Part shown: piece after piece, positions 17,602 to 26,614 of the stretch
Layout of the letters: each line of letters begins with the position of its first letter
Position numbering within the stretch: position 1 is the first letter of the stretch
Assembly: GCA_034928145.1 (NCBI GenBank)
Contig: JAYFPE010000007.1
Span: 140,188-204,187 of the forward strand
Direction: 5' to 3'
Length of the DNA stretch: 64,000 bases
From: Pelethousia sp034928145
Lineage (GTDB): Bacteria > Bacillota > Clostridia > Christensenellales > CAG-138
Made by a program: the position numbers and the translations under genes
The notes under the pieces: model-generated
The model's database searches: none
Seen by the model: only the letters and a program-made list of their open reading frames with translations
Told to the model about the DNA's origin: nothing

Positions 17602-18019
17602 ACACGCAAAGGCCCCGGGGGTTCGGGGGCCGTTCACAGTTCGCAATCGTCGCAACGCTCCCAACATGTCGCGTTGCTCCCTTGCTCACTGGGCTTCCGC
17701 CTCGCTTGATCCGCCACAGGCGGCGCCTGGCTCCGCCCCCCGGAGGCTTTATTCGCCGCCGGCGAACAAGGTGAATTGCCGCAAAGCGGCAAGAGAGGAT
17801 GCCCTGGGGCACAGGTGCGGTGGCGGCGAAAAGCCTTGCGTGGCAAGGGCTTCCCCGCAGGGTTTGATGACGCGTCCTTAATATGCCGCCTTCGGCGATA
17901 TCCGTTGCACCCGGAGGGTATGCCCACAGGCACAAGCAAACCCTGTAAGCTCGAAGAAGTGGTCACGGCCATTTTTTGACACGCAAAGGCCCCGGCGCAT
18001 GCGATACGCGCCGGGGCCT
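17602..18019. repeat. hairpin-rich intergenic block bounded by a duplicated terminator arm
   Basis: ACACGCAAAGGCCCCGG occurs at about 17602-17619 and again at about 17981-17995. Each copy begins a GC hairpin; the second is a perfect 12-base stem (17987-17998 with 18008-18019) and is a good terminator for the E1 gene. Between them about 370 bases hold many short inverted repeats (for example around CGCCACAGGCGGCG, GCCGCCTTCGGCG, CCGCAAAGCGG) and no supportable gene. The layout suggests an insertion of a small non-coding element that split or duplicated the terminator. Confidence 0.55.
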
Positions 18020-18136
18020 GTTCTTGTCAGGTAAGGCGGAGCGGGATGCCCTGAGCTGGTCTTTTAACGCAATAAATGGCGAAGGGGCTTAGGCCCCGTC
18101 ACGAACGCCGAACCTTGGGCCTCCGTCTGCGTAAAA

Positions 18137-18898
18137 CTACACCTCTACGACCTCAACGCCCCGTTCCCTGGCCTCGGCCAAGAGGGGCTCGGGCAGGGGG
18201 CCGTCGCAGATGAGCACGTGGATATCCGAAAGGCTAGCGAAGGTGAAGGGCAGGGTACGCTCCAGCTTAGACCTATCCATCAGCAAAATTACCCGGCCGG
18301 CCTTTTCGATGGCGCGGCGCTTGAGCAGGCTCTCCGTATAGGAGCCGATGCTAAAGCCCCCCTTTTGCGAATAGCCGGAGGCGGAAAGCACAGCCGTGTC
18401 GATGTTTACCGTATCCAAAAAGGCTTCGGCCTGGGGGCCGGAGAGGGAGAGGGTGGAGCCGCTGATCTGGCCGCCCACGCAGGAAACGCTCATATCATAG
18501 CGCTGGGAAAGCTCGATGGCGATGTTGGTGCCGCTGGTGATGATGGTATAGCGCAGATTCGGCAGCTGCTTGACCAAACTCATGATGGTGCTGCCCGCAT
18601 CAAGAAAGATGGAGCATAGCGGCTCCAAATAGGGCAGGGCGGCCCCGGCGATGCGGCGCTTGGCCTCGGTGTTTTCATACATGCGCTGGGAATAAAGACC
18701 CTCAATATCCCCCCGCACATTGTTGGAAATGGCCCCGCCCCGGATGCGGCGGATGGCGCCCTCCTCTTCCAGCCGCTGCAAATAGCGCCAGATGGTCATT
18801 TTGGAGCAGCCGCCGCAAAGCTCTACCAGATCCTCTACGGAAGCCTCGCCGTGCAGGTCGATGTATTTGCGTACGTCCTCGATGCGTTGCTTTGCCAT
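18137..18898 (-). CDS. DeoR-family transcriptional regulator
   Basis: A 253-residue repressor. The winged helix at residues 1-58 reads RKYIDLHGEASVEDLVELCGG and MTIWRYLQRLEEEGAIRRIRGGA; the sugar-phosphate-sensing domain follows with the family marks LDAGSTIMSL, TIITSGTNIA, GGQISGSTLSLSGPQAE, SASGYS and DRSKLERT. Effectors of this family are phosphorylated sugars. It is the last gene downstream of the transaldolase on the same strand, about 160 bases away beyond a hairpin, so it may be separately transcribed. It likely controls the transketolase/transaldolase pathway together with the GntR protein. Confidence 0.9.
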   Translation of the reverse strand: MAKQRIEDVRKYIDLHGEASVEDLVELCGGCSKMTIWRYLQRLEEEGAIRRIRGGAISNNVRGDIEGLYSQRMYENTEAKRRIAGAALPYLEPLCSIFLDAGSTIMSLVKQLPNLRYTIITSGTNIAIELSQRYDMSVSCVGGQISGSTLSLSGPQAEAFLDTVNIDTAVLSASGYSQKGGFSIGSYTESLLKRRAIEKAGRVILLMDRSKLERTLPFTFASLSDIHVLICDGPLPEPLLAEARERGVEVVEV

Positions 18899-18980
18899 AC
18901 TGTTTCCCCGCTTTGTATCTTCGGTCTAAAATAACCATACCGCACGGCGGCGCTCACGTCAAGGCCGGGGCTAAGGCAAA

Positions 18981-19015
18981 GGGCCTGCGGCCCGCTGTGC
19001 GCAGACCGCAAGCCC
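18981..19015 (-). terminator. hairpin after transaldolase
   Basis: A 10-base stem (18981-18990 with 19006-19015, one wobble) followed on the minus strand by TTTGCCTT. A modest terminator between the transaldolase and deoR-type genes. Confidence 0.4.
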
Positions 19016-19060
19016 TCCCGGCTGCCAAGGCCACAAGGGGCCGGATAAAGGGACGAGGGT

Positions 19061-20089
19061 TTAACGCACCGTTTCACGGCGCTGGGAAATCACGTTTAGG
19101 GCTTCCTGCCAGCCCTTTTCAAAGGAGTCGCGGAAGAGCGCCACCGGGCCGAAGGCTTCGAATTCTTCCGGCTCGATCGCATCCGCGAAATAGCCGCGCT
19201 TGAAATCGGGCAGCTTATGCAGCAGCTCGTCAAGAACGCTCTGCGGGGTAGGCATATGGAAACGCTGCACCACAAGCGGATCCTGCTCGATCAGTTGCTC
19301 CGCGGTGCCGCTCCAATTGATGGTCACATAGGCGCTCGCGCCCACCATCTCGGTGAAATGGTGCAGGCCGCGCGCGCCACCGCCCAGGAACTCCACCGGA
19401 TATTTGCGCTCCTTGACGATGGCGTACACCTTTTTCGCCACGGCGATGCCAGCGTGCCACAGTACATCCTGGCAGATATCGATGCCCCCGGCCGCAACCT
19501 GCCTTTGCAGGAATTCATCATAGATGCCTGCGATATGGGCCAGGTAGATGGGCGCTGTGGGGTTTACGCCAAGCAGGGCCTCGCCCATGTCCACGGCCTG
19601 GCGCAGGGCGAAAACCTCGGTACAGCAAAGGGGGGCGCCCTCACGGGCCAGGTGTAGGATGGCCTCGATGCCGGCGGGGATTACGGGCACCTTCACCATT
19701 ACGTTGGGCCCATAGGCGCGGGCGATGGCGGCCTGGCGCAAAATCTCCGCCGTGTTTTCGGCAAAGGGGCTTCCCTGGATGGTGACAAAGCCCGCCTTGC
19801 CCCCGGTTTGCTCATACATGGGGAGAAATTCCTTGGCCACCAGGCCCACCAGCTCGGCCTGGGCCCGCACCAATACCTCGTTGTCATCTTTCAACTCCGC
19901 GATCCAGCGATCGAGGATTCGGCCTGTTAGCTCCGGATCGGCCTTCAATATTTTGGATAGATACGCGGGGTTCTGCGTGCAGCCCACCGCGCCCGCCTCG
20001 ATGCCCAGCCGGGCCTGCCGAGGGGTTACGTTGTTTACCCACATCCTGGTGGGAGTCAAACGGGATACGCGTTGAAAATAGCTTCCCAT
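19061..20089 (-). CDS. transaldolase-family protein
   Basis: Transfers a dihydroxyacetone unit between sugars through a Schiff base. The 342 residues show the family pattern: RMWVNNVTPRQAR, GAVGCTQNPAYLSKIL, FVTIQGSPFAENT, and NVMVKVPVIPAGIEAI, which carries the probable Schiff-base lysine. The protein is longer than the 215-residue short type and shorter on similarity than classical TalB, so its substrate may be unusual. AAGGAGG precedes the ATG by 6 bases. It follows the GntR gene by 42 bases in the TRAP-transketolase operon. No sugar kinase or dehydrogenase is in the operon, which suggests an unphosphorylated ketose as donor. Confidence 0.85.
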   Translation of the reverse strand: MGSYFQRVSRLTPTRMWVNNVTPRQARLGIEAGAVGCTQNPAYLSKILKADPELTGRILDRWIAELKDDNEVLVRAQAELVGLVAKEFLPMYEQTGGKAGFVTIQGSPFAENTAEILRQAAIARAYGPNVMVKVPVIPAGIEAILHLAREGAPLCCTEVFALRQAVDMGEALLGVNPTAPIYLAHIAGIYDEFLQRQVAAGGIDICQDVLWHAGIAVAKKVYAIVKERKYPVEFLGGGARGLHHFTEMVGASAYVTINWSGTAEQLIEQDPLVVQRFHMPTPQSVLDELLHKLPDFKRGYFADAIEPEEFEAFGPVALFRDSFEKGWQEALNVISQRRETVR

Positions 20090-20131
20090 CGCTGCCTCCT
20101 TGAGAAATTGAAAAGGGATGGCCCTTCTGTG

Positions 20132-20890
20132 TTAGTTGAGTTCTTCTTTCCAATACTTATAGTGCTCCTCTACCACTGTGGCCGCAGCTTCCTTATTGCC
20201 CGTAGCCACGGTTTCGAGGATTTTTTCATGCAGCTCCACCATAGAGGCCAACTCGCCCTTGTTCATGAAGTGGGCGGTGGCGCGCTGGCGCGAGATGCGC
20301 GTAAGCTTTTCGATCACCACGCTGATCTTATCTACCAGCGGGTTTTTCACGATCAGTTGCAGAGCCCGGTGGAAGCGGATATCCGCATCCAGGATTTCGC
20401 TCTGATCGGGGTTATCTTCCACGACCCGGCGAAAGTCGTCCAAAGCCTCGTGCAGGTTCGCAATGTCCGCATCCTCGGCTTTTTCCACAGCCAGCTGGAG
20501 GATGCCCACCTCGAAGAGCCGCCTGAGCTCCACCATATAGGGGGAGGAGCCGCCCTCGAGGATCAGGCCGTAGATCAGCGGGTCCAGCATGCGCTCGGAG
20601 AAGCCATCCGCCACGAAGGTTCCCTCCGCCCGGCGGATGTAGAGCACGCCCATGGATACCAGCGTTTTCACGGCCTCGCGCACGGAGTTGCGGCCTACCT
20701 GCATGGATTCGCACAACTCCGTTTCGGTGGGGATCTGCTGGCCGGGCTGCAGCTCGCCGTTGAGGATGGCGTTGATCAGCCGGTCGATGATACGATCGAC
20801 AATGGACTGGTTGCCCATGGGCCGAAGGAGAGAATTCGCTTCCTCATCCGGCGCATCGGCGGGCCCCATCGCGTACAAATCCTGCTTCAT
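20132..20890 (-). CDS. GntR-family (FadR subgroup) transcriptional regulator
   Basis: A 252-residue regulator with a winged helix at about residues 28-98 (LINAILNGELQPGQQIPTE, QVGRNSVREAVKTLVSMG, RRAEGTFVADG) and an all-helical FCD effector domain from about 110 to 240 (ELRRLFEVGILQLAVEKA, LDADIRFHRALQLIVKN, LHEKILETV), which contains the His/Asp residues that usually bind a metal and a carboxylate effector. FCD regulators commonly sense sugar acids, matching a TRAP-imported acidic substrate. It sits inside the operon between transketolase and transaldolase. ATACAT/ATGTAT half sites at the operon promoter are its likely targets. Confidence 0.9.
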   Translation of the reverse strand: MKQDLYAMGPADAPDEEANSLLRPMGNQSIVDRIIDRLINAILNGELQPGQQIPTETELCESMQVGRNSVREAVKTLVSMGVLYIRRAEGTFVADGFSERMLDPLIYGLILEGGSSPYMVELRRLFEVGILQLAVEKAEDADIANLHEALDDFRRVVEDNPDQSEILDADIRFHRALQLIVKNPLVDKISVVIEKLTRISRQRATAHFMNKGELASMVELHEKILETVATGNKEAAATVVEEHYKYWKEELN

Positions 20891-20918
20891 AGATACTTTG
20901 CCTAAACCTCGCTCTTAT

Positions 20919-21863
20919 TTATTCCACAACGCCCATGGCGCGTTTGGCGCCAGCCACGATATCCTGCACGGAAAGGCCGTAGGCATCCAGCAGACCGGCT
21001 GCGACGCCGCTGCGGGCATATACGTCCCGTAGGCCCAGGCGGATCACACGGCAGGGATGATAATGCGCGGCTACCTCGCACACGGCGCTGGACATGCCGC
21101 CGTAGAAGTTGTGATCCTCTACGGCAACGGCGCAGTTCGTACGGCCGAGCACCTCGGCCACGGCCGTGCTATCGAGCGGCTTGACTGTGGGAACATCTAC
21201 CAGTGTAGCAAAGATGCCCTCGCTTTTCAACAGCTCCAGCGCCTCCAGCGCCCGGTTCATGATGAAACCGCTGGCAAATATGGCCACATCCGCGCCATAG
21301 GCTTTCACCTCGCGGATTTTGCCCAGAGTGAAAGGCGTATCATCCTCGAATACGGCGGGTTCGCGGCCGCTGCCCAAGCGCAGGTAAACCGGCCCGTTGA
21401 CTTCGAACATGGCCCGGGCGGCCTGGTATGCCTGGCCCGCATCCGCCGGGGTAAGGATGGTTACGCCGGGCATGGAACGCAGGATGCCCACATCCTCGTA
21501 AAACTGATGGGTAACGCCCTCGCGCTCGCCGCCCAAGAGGCCGCCGTTGAGGCCGATGATTTTAACATCCAGCCCTGGGTAGGCCACAAAGGTGCGGATC
21601 TGCTCACAGGCGCGCATGGTCAAAAAGCCCGCGTAGCTCACCACCACGGGCCGCATGCCTGTGCTCGCAAGGCCGGCTGCCACCAGCACCGCGTCTTGCT
21701 CGGCAATGCCCACCTCGATGAGCCTCTCCGGATATTTTTGCATAAACGGCAGCGCGCGCGCGGCCAGCACCGAATCGGGCGAAACCACGACCACGCGCGG
21801 GTCGTTTTCCGCCAACTCCATGATGGCGCGCATTGTCGCCTCCCGTGTGCTCTTTGTTACCAT
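20919..21863 (-). CDS. transketolase, C-terminal (pyrimidine-binding) subunit
   Basis: Second half of a split thiamine-diphosphate transketolase. The 314 residues show DPRVVVVSPDSV, RLIEVGIAEQDAVLVAAGLA (the catalytic Glu that activates ThDP), VSYAGFLTMRACEQIR and GLNGGLLGGEREGVTHQ, followed by a C-terminal domain from about 185. It overlaps the N-terminal subunit gene by 7 bases, so the two are translationally coupled. Split transketolases of this type are often dedicated to one pathway and not the central pentose phosphate route. Confidence 0.93.
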   Translation of the reverse strand: MVTKSTREATMRAIMELAENDPRVVVVSPDSVLAARALPFMQKYPERLIEVGIAEQDAVLVAAGLASTGMRPVVVSYAGFLTMRACEQIRTFVAYPGLDVKIIGLNGGLLGGEREGVTHQFYEDVGILRSMPGVTILTPADAGQAYQAARAMFEVNGPVYLRLGSGREPAVFEDDTPFTLGKIREVKAYGADVAIFASGFIMNRALEALELLKSEGIFATLVDVPTVKPLDSTAVAEVLGRTNCAVAVEDHNFYGGMSSAVCEVAAHYHPCRVIRLGLRDVYARSGVAAGLLDAYGLSVQDIVAGAKRAMGVVE

Positions 21864-22681
21864 GCCGCAACACCTCCGAGCGCTTCCCTGGCCAGCTCCA
21901 CTTCCTCCGCAGTCGGCGTGCGCTTATGCCAGGCGTTGTTGTTTTCCATGTAGGGGATGCCCTTGCCTTTAACGGTTGTGCATTCGATGAAAGAGGGGCG
22001 GTCTACCTCTGCCTTAGCGCAAAGAACGGCCGCGCGCAGGGCGTCGATATCGTGCCCATCCACCTTCTGCACATGCCAGTGGAAGGCTTCCCATTTATCC
22101 TTAACGGGGTAGAGGGAGCTAAGCTCGGTCACCTTGCCGCCGGATTGGTTGTTGTTGCAATCCCCAAATACGATCAGGTTGCCTGCCTTACGCTTGGCCG
22201 CGGCCATGGCGGCCTCCCAAACAACGCCCTCCTGCTGCTCGCCATCGCCCACGATCACGTAGACGAAGGCATCGATCTTTTGCATTTGCAGGCCCAGTGC
22301 CATGCCGAGGCCTATGCCCACGCCGTTGCCCAGAGAGCCGGCGGTGCTGTCGATGCCGGGGGTCTTGTGCATATCGGGGTGGCCTTGCAAAATGCCTTCC
22401 AGGGAGCGCAGCTTGGGCAGCTCCTCGAGGGAGAAGTAGCCCTTGCGGGCCAGCGCCGCGTAGAGGATGGGGCAGGCGTGCCCCTTGCTGAGGATGAATC
22501 GATCCCGCGCAGGGTGCACGGGCCGGCCTTCAAAGAGGCGCATCTGATCAAAATAGAGCAGCGCAAGGATATCGGCGATGGACATGCAGGGGCCGGGATG
22601 GCCATCGCCTGAAGCGTGAACCATCTCCACCACGTCCAGCCGCAGCCGGTTTGCGATGCGCCGCAATTCTTCACTCGTCAT
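21857..22681 (-). CDS. transketolase, N-terminal (diphosphate-binding) subunit
   Basis: First half of the split transketolase. In 274 residues it carries MVHASGDGHPGPCMSIADIL (the ThDP-pocket His), ILSKGHACPILYAAL, GIDSTAGSLGNGVGIGLGMALG and the metal/diphosphate motif VYVIVGDGEQQEGVVWEA with FGDCNNNQSGG downstream. The gene overlaps the upstream isomerase by 4 bases (ATGA) and the C-terminal subunit by 7. It would move a glycolaldehyde unit from a ketose to an aldose phosphate acceptor. Confidence 0.93.
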   Translation of the reverse strand: MTSEELRRIANRLRLDVVEMVHASGDGHPGPCMSIADILALLYFDQMRLFEGRPVHPARDRFILSKGHACPILYAALARKGYFSLEELPKLRSLEGILQGHPDMHKTPGIDSTAGSLGNGVGIGLGMALGLQMQKIDAFVYVIVGDGEQQEGVVWEAAMAAAKRKAGNLIVFGDCNNNQSGGKVTELSSLYPVKDKWEAFHWHVQKVDGHDIDALRAAVLCAKAEVDRPSFIECTTVKGKGIPYMENNNAWHKRTPTAEEVELAREALGGVAAW

Positions 22682-23565
22682 GCCGGGTTTCCTCCTGATG
22701 GATGCAAGTAAGGGAGCTTCTGCCAGGTTTTTTTAAAGTAGGCGCAGGGGTCCTCCTCCCTGCAAAGGACCTCCAGGCCGACGCGCAGGGGGGCGTCTGC
22801 GGGGTAAAGTTCGCATAGGGTGGGGAATAAACGCTCTAATTCACCAAAGCCCCAGGCCGTGTCCGGGTATTCGTAGCCCACGTGTTTATCCCCATAGAGG
22901 GGCGAGGCGGGGTCGCCAAGGACGCAGTTGGCAAAGTGGATATGCTGGCAATAGGGCTGCAGCAGGGCCAGGGTGGAAGCGAAATCCTCCCCCTCCTCGG
23001 CCACATGGGCTGTATCCAGGGTGAGGCTGAGTGGGTAGCCCTCCGCATGCAGGGCTTCGAGCAGGGCCTTGGTACGCGCCGCCGGACCGATGAGCTGCCT
23101 GGCGTCCAGGTTGCTGTCGCAAGGCTCCAGGCAAAGGCCCAGCTTATAACCCCGACGCGCCGCGTATTCATATAGCGCCGCCACGGAGGCGCGAAGCGCC
23201 AGGAGCCCGGCTTGCGGATCCGCCCCGATGCGGCCGGAATTGAACATCACCATGGGGATGCCGTTATCCGCCGCCGCGTCCATACAGCCTTCCATGAGGG
23301 CCAGGGCGGCGCGCCTGCCGCCCTCGTCCGCATCGCAAAGGTGCAAAAGCTTTTCCTTAAGGGGGATTACGGCGATATATACGCCCGCAAGCCCCGTATC
23401 CGCCAGCACCCGGCCTATGCGGCCGGCGCCCTCGCCGTCGTGGTAAAACTCAATGCCCTGCACCCCGGTTTCCGCCAGGAAACAGGCCATCTCCCGGAAG
23501 GCGCCCAGGCTCTTGCGGGACTCTGGAAAGTACAGGTTGGTGCAAACACTGTTTAGGATCTTCAT
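22678..23565 (-). CDS. sugar phosphate isomerase/epimerase (xylose-isomerase-like TIM barrel)
   Basis: A 295-residue AP-endonuclease-2-type TIM barrel. The visible marks are GVQGIEFYHDGEG near the N terminus, LCLEPCDSNLDARQLIG, SLTLDTAHVAEEGEDF and HIHFANCVLGD, where Glu, Asp and His residues would bind a divalent metal. Members interconvert aldoses and ketoses or epimerise ketoses and inosose-type compounds. Its place between the TRAP transporter and the transketolase suggests that it turns the imported compound into the ketose the transferases act on. It starts 10 bases after dctM stops. Confidence 0.85.
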   Translation of the reverse strand: MKILNSVCTNLYFPESRKSLGAFREMACFLAETGVQGIEFYHDGEGAGRIGRVLADTGLAGVYIAVIPLKEKLLHLCDADEGGRRAALALMEGCMDAAADNGIPMVMFNSGRIGADPQAGLLALRASVAALYEYAARRGYKLGLCLEPCDSNLDARQLIGPAARTKALLEALHAEGYPLSLTLDTAHVAEEGEDFASTLALLQPYCQHIHFANCVLGDPASPLYGDKHVGYEYPDTAWGFGELERLFPTLCELYPADAPLRVGLEVLCREEDPCAYFKKTWQKLPYLHPSGGNPA

Positions 23566-23575
23566 AGCGTTCGCC

Positions 23576-24853
23576 TTAGCTGATAAAGGAAGCCGGCCAG
23601 GTAATCAGCGCCGGGAAGGCAACCAGGATGAGGATCACGACCAACGTGCCGATCATAAAGGGCATCAGGCCCTTGACGGCGCGGCTAATGGAAAGCTTGG
23701 CAAAATCCGCCGCCAGGTAGAGGCACATGCCCTCGGGAGGCGTAACCAAACCGATACCCATGCACACCACGACCAATACGCTCAGCACGATGGGGTCAAT
23801 GCCCACTTCCAGCGCCACGGGGTAAAGCATGGGCATGAGCAGCACGATGGTGGATATGCATTCCATGAAGGTGGAGATGATGATCATGATGACCATAATG
23901 ATCAGCAGCATCAGGGTGGGTTCCCGGGTGATGGAGAGCAGGAAGTTCGCGAGAATGGTGTGGAACCCGGCTGTGGTGAGCACCTTGCCCAAAAGACCCG
24001 CGGAGCCGATGATGATGAACACCTTGCCGCTGGTTTTAGCCGTATCCATGAGGGCGGCTTTGATATCCTTCCATTTAAGTTCTTTATAAACCAGCCCGCC
24101 TACAACCAAGCCGTACACGGCGGCGATCAGGCCCGCTTCCGTGGGGGATACGAAGCCGGTGGTGATAAAGACCATGGTGAGAACCGGCATCAACAGCGCC
24201 CAGAAGGATTCCTTGAAAGCGGCAAATACGCGCTTGATCTGAAAGCCGCCCTCTTCCTTGGGGATCTTCTCCTTTTTCGCCCAGAAATAGCTGATGATCA
24301 TTTGGGAAATGCCGCAGAGGATGCCGGGGATGATGCCGCCCAGGAAGATTTTGCCTGTGGAAAGCCCGAGCGCGCCCGCAATGACGACCATGGGGATGCT
24401 GGGCGGCAATATGATGCCGATGGTGGAGGACATGGCGGTAACGCCCACGATGAACTCCTTGCTATAGCCCTTTTTGAGCATGGGCGGCATAATAAGCGCG
24501 CTCTCATAGGCCGTATCCGCGGCAGCGGAGCCGGACATGCCGGCAAAGATCATGCTGGTGACCACGTTTACATGGGCCAGACCGCCCTGGATATGCCCTA
24601 CCAGGGAGTAGGAAAAATCGATCAGCCTGCGGCCGATGCCGCCGGTGCCCATGATCAGGCCGGCGAAGGTATACAGGGGGATGGCCAGCAGGGCGAAGCC
24701 GTTCATACCCTCGAAGACGCGCTGGCCCACGGCCACGAAATTGCTGCCGCCGTAAAAGGCGATGCCCAGCATGGACGCAAGGCCCATGGAAACCGCGATG
24801 GGCGCGCCAATGCCCAGCAGCACGAACATAACGATGATGACAAAAGAAATCAT
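23576..24853 (-). CDS. dctM: TRAP transporter large permease (DctM type)
   Basis: Transport-path subunit of a tripartite ATP-independent, sodium-driven importer. The 425 residues form about 12 hydrophobic segments. Family marks include GAPIAVSMGLASMLG, LLAIPLYTFAGLIMG, VNVVTSMIFAGMSGSAAADTA and VTPPEGMCLYLA near the C terminus, and ILPPSIPMVV in the middle. It overlaps the small permease gene by 4 bases. Confidence 0.95.
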   Translation of the reverse strand: MISFVIIVMFVLLGIGAPIAVSMGLASMLGIAFYGGSNFVAVGQRVFEGMNGFALLAIPLYTFAGLIMGTGGIGRRLIDFSYSLVGHIQGGLAHVNVVTSMIFAGMSGSAAADTAYESALIMPPMLKKGYSKEFIVGVTAMSSTIGIILPPSIPMVVIAGALGLSTGKIFLGGIIPGILCGISQMIISYFWAKKEKIPKEEGGFQIKRVFAAFKESFWALLMPVLTMVFITTGFVSPTEAGLIAAVYGLVVGGLVYKELKWKDIKAALMDTAKTSGKVFIIIGSAGLLGKVLTTAGFHTILANFLLSITREPTLMLLIIMVIMIIISTFMECISTIVLLMPMLYPVALEVGIDPIVLSVLVVVCMGIGLVTPPEGMCLYLAADFAKLSISRAVKGLMPFMIGTLVVILILVAFPALITWPASFIS

Positions 24854-25383
24854 AGCTTACTCTCCCCGAGCTCTTTAAGATATTGTTCTGCGTTGTCGAT
24901 GTTGATGCACTCCTCTTCCGTGGGCGGGGTGGGGTAACGGTATTTAACGATGGTGCCCAGCACGGCGGAGAAAGCGCTCAGGAAGGAGAATATGGCTAGC
25001 GGCCAATATACATAAGCCATTTTAAGGGGCTGCATGGTGGAGATCACCTGCTTGGATTTGGAGGCGAGCAGGTACATGGCGTAGCCCAGCAGCAGATAGA
25101 AACCGGCCTCCGCAACGCAGAGCAGGGTGATATTGACGGTTTTGAGCCAGCCTGTGACCTTGGGCATATCGATGCGCAGGTGCTCCTGCGATACGCACAG
25201 CGCGACGCCTACAATGAACATGGCCCACACGGTAAGATACTGGGCGCTCTCCATATACCATTGAATGCCGCCGCCCAGGAAGCGGGCCATTACGTTATAG
25301 CCCAGGATGACAACCATCGCGCCCAGCAATACGGCCGCGCAAGCCGTGCAGACCTTATCGATGGCCTTTTTTAATTTAAGCAT
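24850..25383 (-). CDS. dctQ: TRAP transporter small permease (DctQ type)
   Basis: A 177-residue four-segment membrane protein that supports DctM. Hydrophobic stretches lie at about 12-34, 43-62, 84-104 and 122-142; the motif GGIQWYMESAQYLTVWAMFIVG after the first segment and SQEHLRIDM match the family. The ATG at 25383 has GAGG 9 bases upstream; an earlier in-frame TTG at 25398 is less likely. Confidence 0.9.
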   Translation of the reverse strand: MLKLKKAIDKVCTACAAVLLGAMVVILGYNVMARFLGGGIQWYMESAQYLTVWAMFIVGVALCVSQEHLRIDMPKVTGWLKTVNITLLCVAEAGFYLLLGYAMYLLASKSKQVISTMQPLKMAYVYWPLAIFSFLSAFSAVLGTIVKYRYPTPPTEEECINIDNAEQYLKELGESKL

Positions 25384-25408
25384 AGAAATACACCTCAATT
25401 CTCAGAGG

Positions 25409-25436
25409 GGCGGGCCAGGCAGGAACCCAGCCCGCC
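25409..25436 (-). promoter_or_regulatory. intercistronic hairpin between dctP and dctQ
   Basis: A 7-base GC stem (25409-25415 with 25430-25436) lies in the 70-base gap after dctP, without a T-run. Such hairpins often raise binding-protein mRNA over the permease mRNA by blocking decay. Confidence 0.45.
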
Positions 25437-25453
25437 GCGGTGATAAGGTTTGC

Positions 25454-26539
25454 TTACTGGTTCTCGGCGAGCCAGGCCTTCAGGTCGTCGAGCAGGGCGC
25501 CGTACTGGCCGGAGAGGTCATCCGCCACGCTGGCGGTCGCCTCGGAGAAGGGCGCCAGGTCGGGATGGGAGATGACCATGCCCTTTGCTTCCAGTTCGGC
25601 GAGAAAATCCTCGGTCATCTGCTTGTTGAGCTCGCGGTTGTAGGTTTGCACTTCCTTGGCGGCGTCGGCTACAAGCTTCTGCTGCTCCGCACTCATGGTC
25701 TGCCAGATGCTCTCGGAAATGGTGAAGCACATGCCGGAGTAGATGTGGTTGGTGATGGAGAGATACTTCTGTACCTCATAGAGCTTGTTGTTGAAGATGA
25801 CGGGCACAGGGTTCTCCTGCGCGTCATAGGTGCCCTGCTGCAGCGCGATATATAACTCGGAGAAGGCCAGCGGCTGGGGATTGGCGCCCAGGGCGCGCAT
25901 GGTGGCCATGATCACGGGGTTCTCGGGGGTACGGATCAGCATACCCTTCATATCCGCGGGAGAGAGGACTTCGCTCTTGGAGGTGGTCACGCAGCGGAAG
26001 CCGTTGCAGAAGTGAGCCAGCACGCGCATATTTTGCTCGATCAGGGCCTCCTCTACGCCGGCGACGAGGTCGCTGTCCATGAACTTCCAGGCGGTTTCAA
26101 AATCCTTGAAGAGGAAGGGCAGTGCGGAGACGCCCATTTTCGCGTCGTAGGTAGCAAAGTTGCTCGCATCGGTGATGATGATATCCACCATGCCGGAATC
26201 CAGCGCCATGGCCTCGATAAGGGCCGCGTCGCCGCCCAGCTGGCCGGAGGGGTAAATTTCCACGATGATGGAGCCGCCGCTCGCCTGCTCTACGATCTCT
26301 TTGAACTTTTTGGAGGCGAGGCCGCGGGGATCCTCTTCGTTGGTGCTGTAGCCGATCTTGAGGGTTACGGTGGAGCCGCTGAACGTCGGTTCTGTGGGAG
26401 CGGCCGGTTCGGCGGCAGGCGCCGCCGCTGCGGGCGCTTCGGGCGCCACAGGCGCTGTGGGCGCCGCTGGCTGGCCGCAGGCGCTCGCCAGCATCATCAC
26501 GGCCACCAGGGCGAACAGAATACGAGTAGACTTTTTCAT
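25454..26539 (-). CDS. dctP: TRAP transporter substrate-binding lipoprotein (DctP type)
   Basis: Extracellular binding protein, 361 residues. The signal peptide ends in the lipobox SACG (Cys21), followed by an Ala/Pro linker to about 55. The DctP fold shows KIGYSTNEEDPRGLASKKFKE, IVEIYPSGQLGGDAALIEAM and, in the ligand site, GMLIRTPENPVIMATMRALGA with the Arg that pairs with a carboxylate in nearly all DctP proteins; GTYDAQENPVPVI follows. The arginine supports an organic-acid ligand (sugar acid or similar). It is the second gene of the operon, 75 bases after the racemase-like gene. Confidence 0.95.
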   Translation of the reverse strand: MKKSTRILFALVAVMMLASACGQPAAPTAPVAPEAPAAAAPAAEPAAPTEPTFSGSTVTLKIGYSTNEEDPRGLASKKFKEIVEQASGGSIIVEIYPSGQLGGDAALIEAMALDSGMVDIIITDASNFATYDAKMGVSALPFLFKDFETAWKFMDSDLVAGVEEALIEQNMRVLAHFCNGFRCVTTSKSEVLSPADMKGMLIRTPENPVIMATMRALGANPQPLAFSELYIALQQGTYDAQENPVPVIFNNKLYEVQKYLSITNHIYSGMCFTISESIWQTMSAEQQKLVADAAKEVQTYNRELNKQMTEDFLAELEAKGMVISHPDLAPFSEATASVADDLSGQYGALLDDLKAWLAENQ

Positions 26540-26614
26540 GTAATCCTCCTCAATGTTTATTTGTACCGTCTCCGGACGGAGAAAACAAGTCGGTTTTTCG
26601 GGGGGGAATGGCGA

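Noticed and set aside
23453..24937. Long plus-strand open frame opposite dctM
   Set aside because: His/Asp/Gly-rich shadow of a membrane protein gene; no family features.
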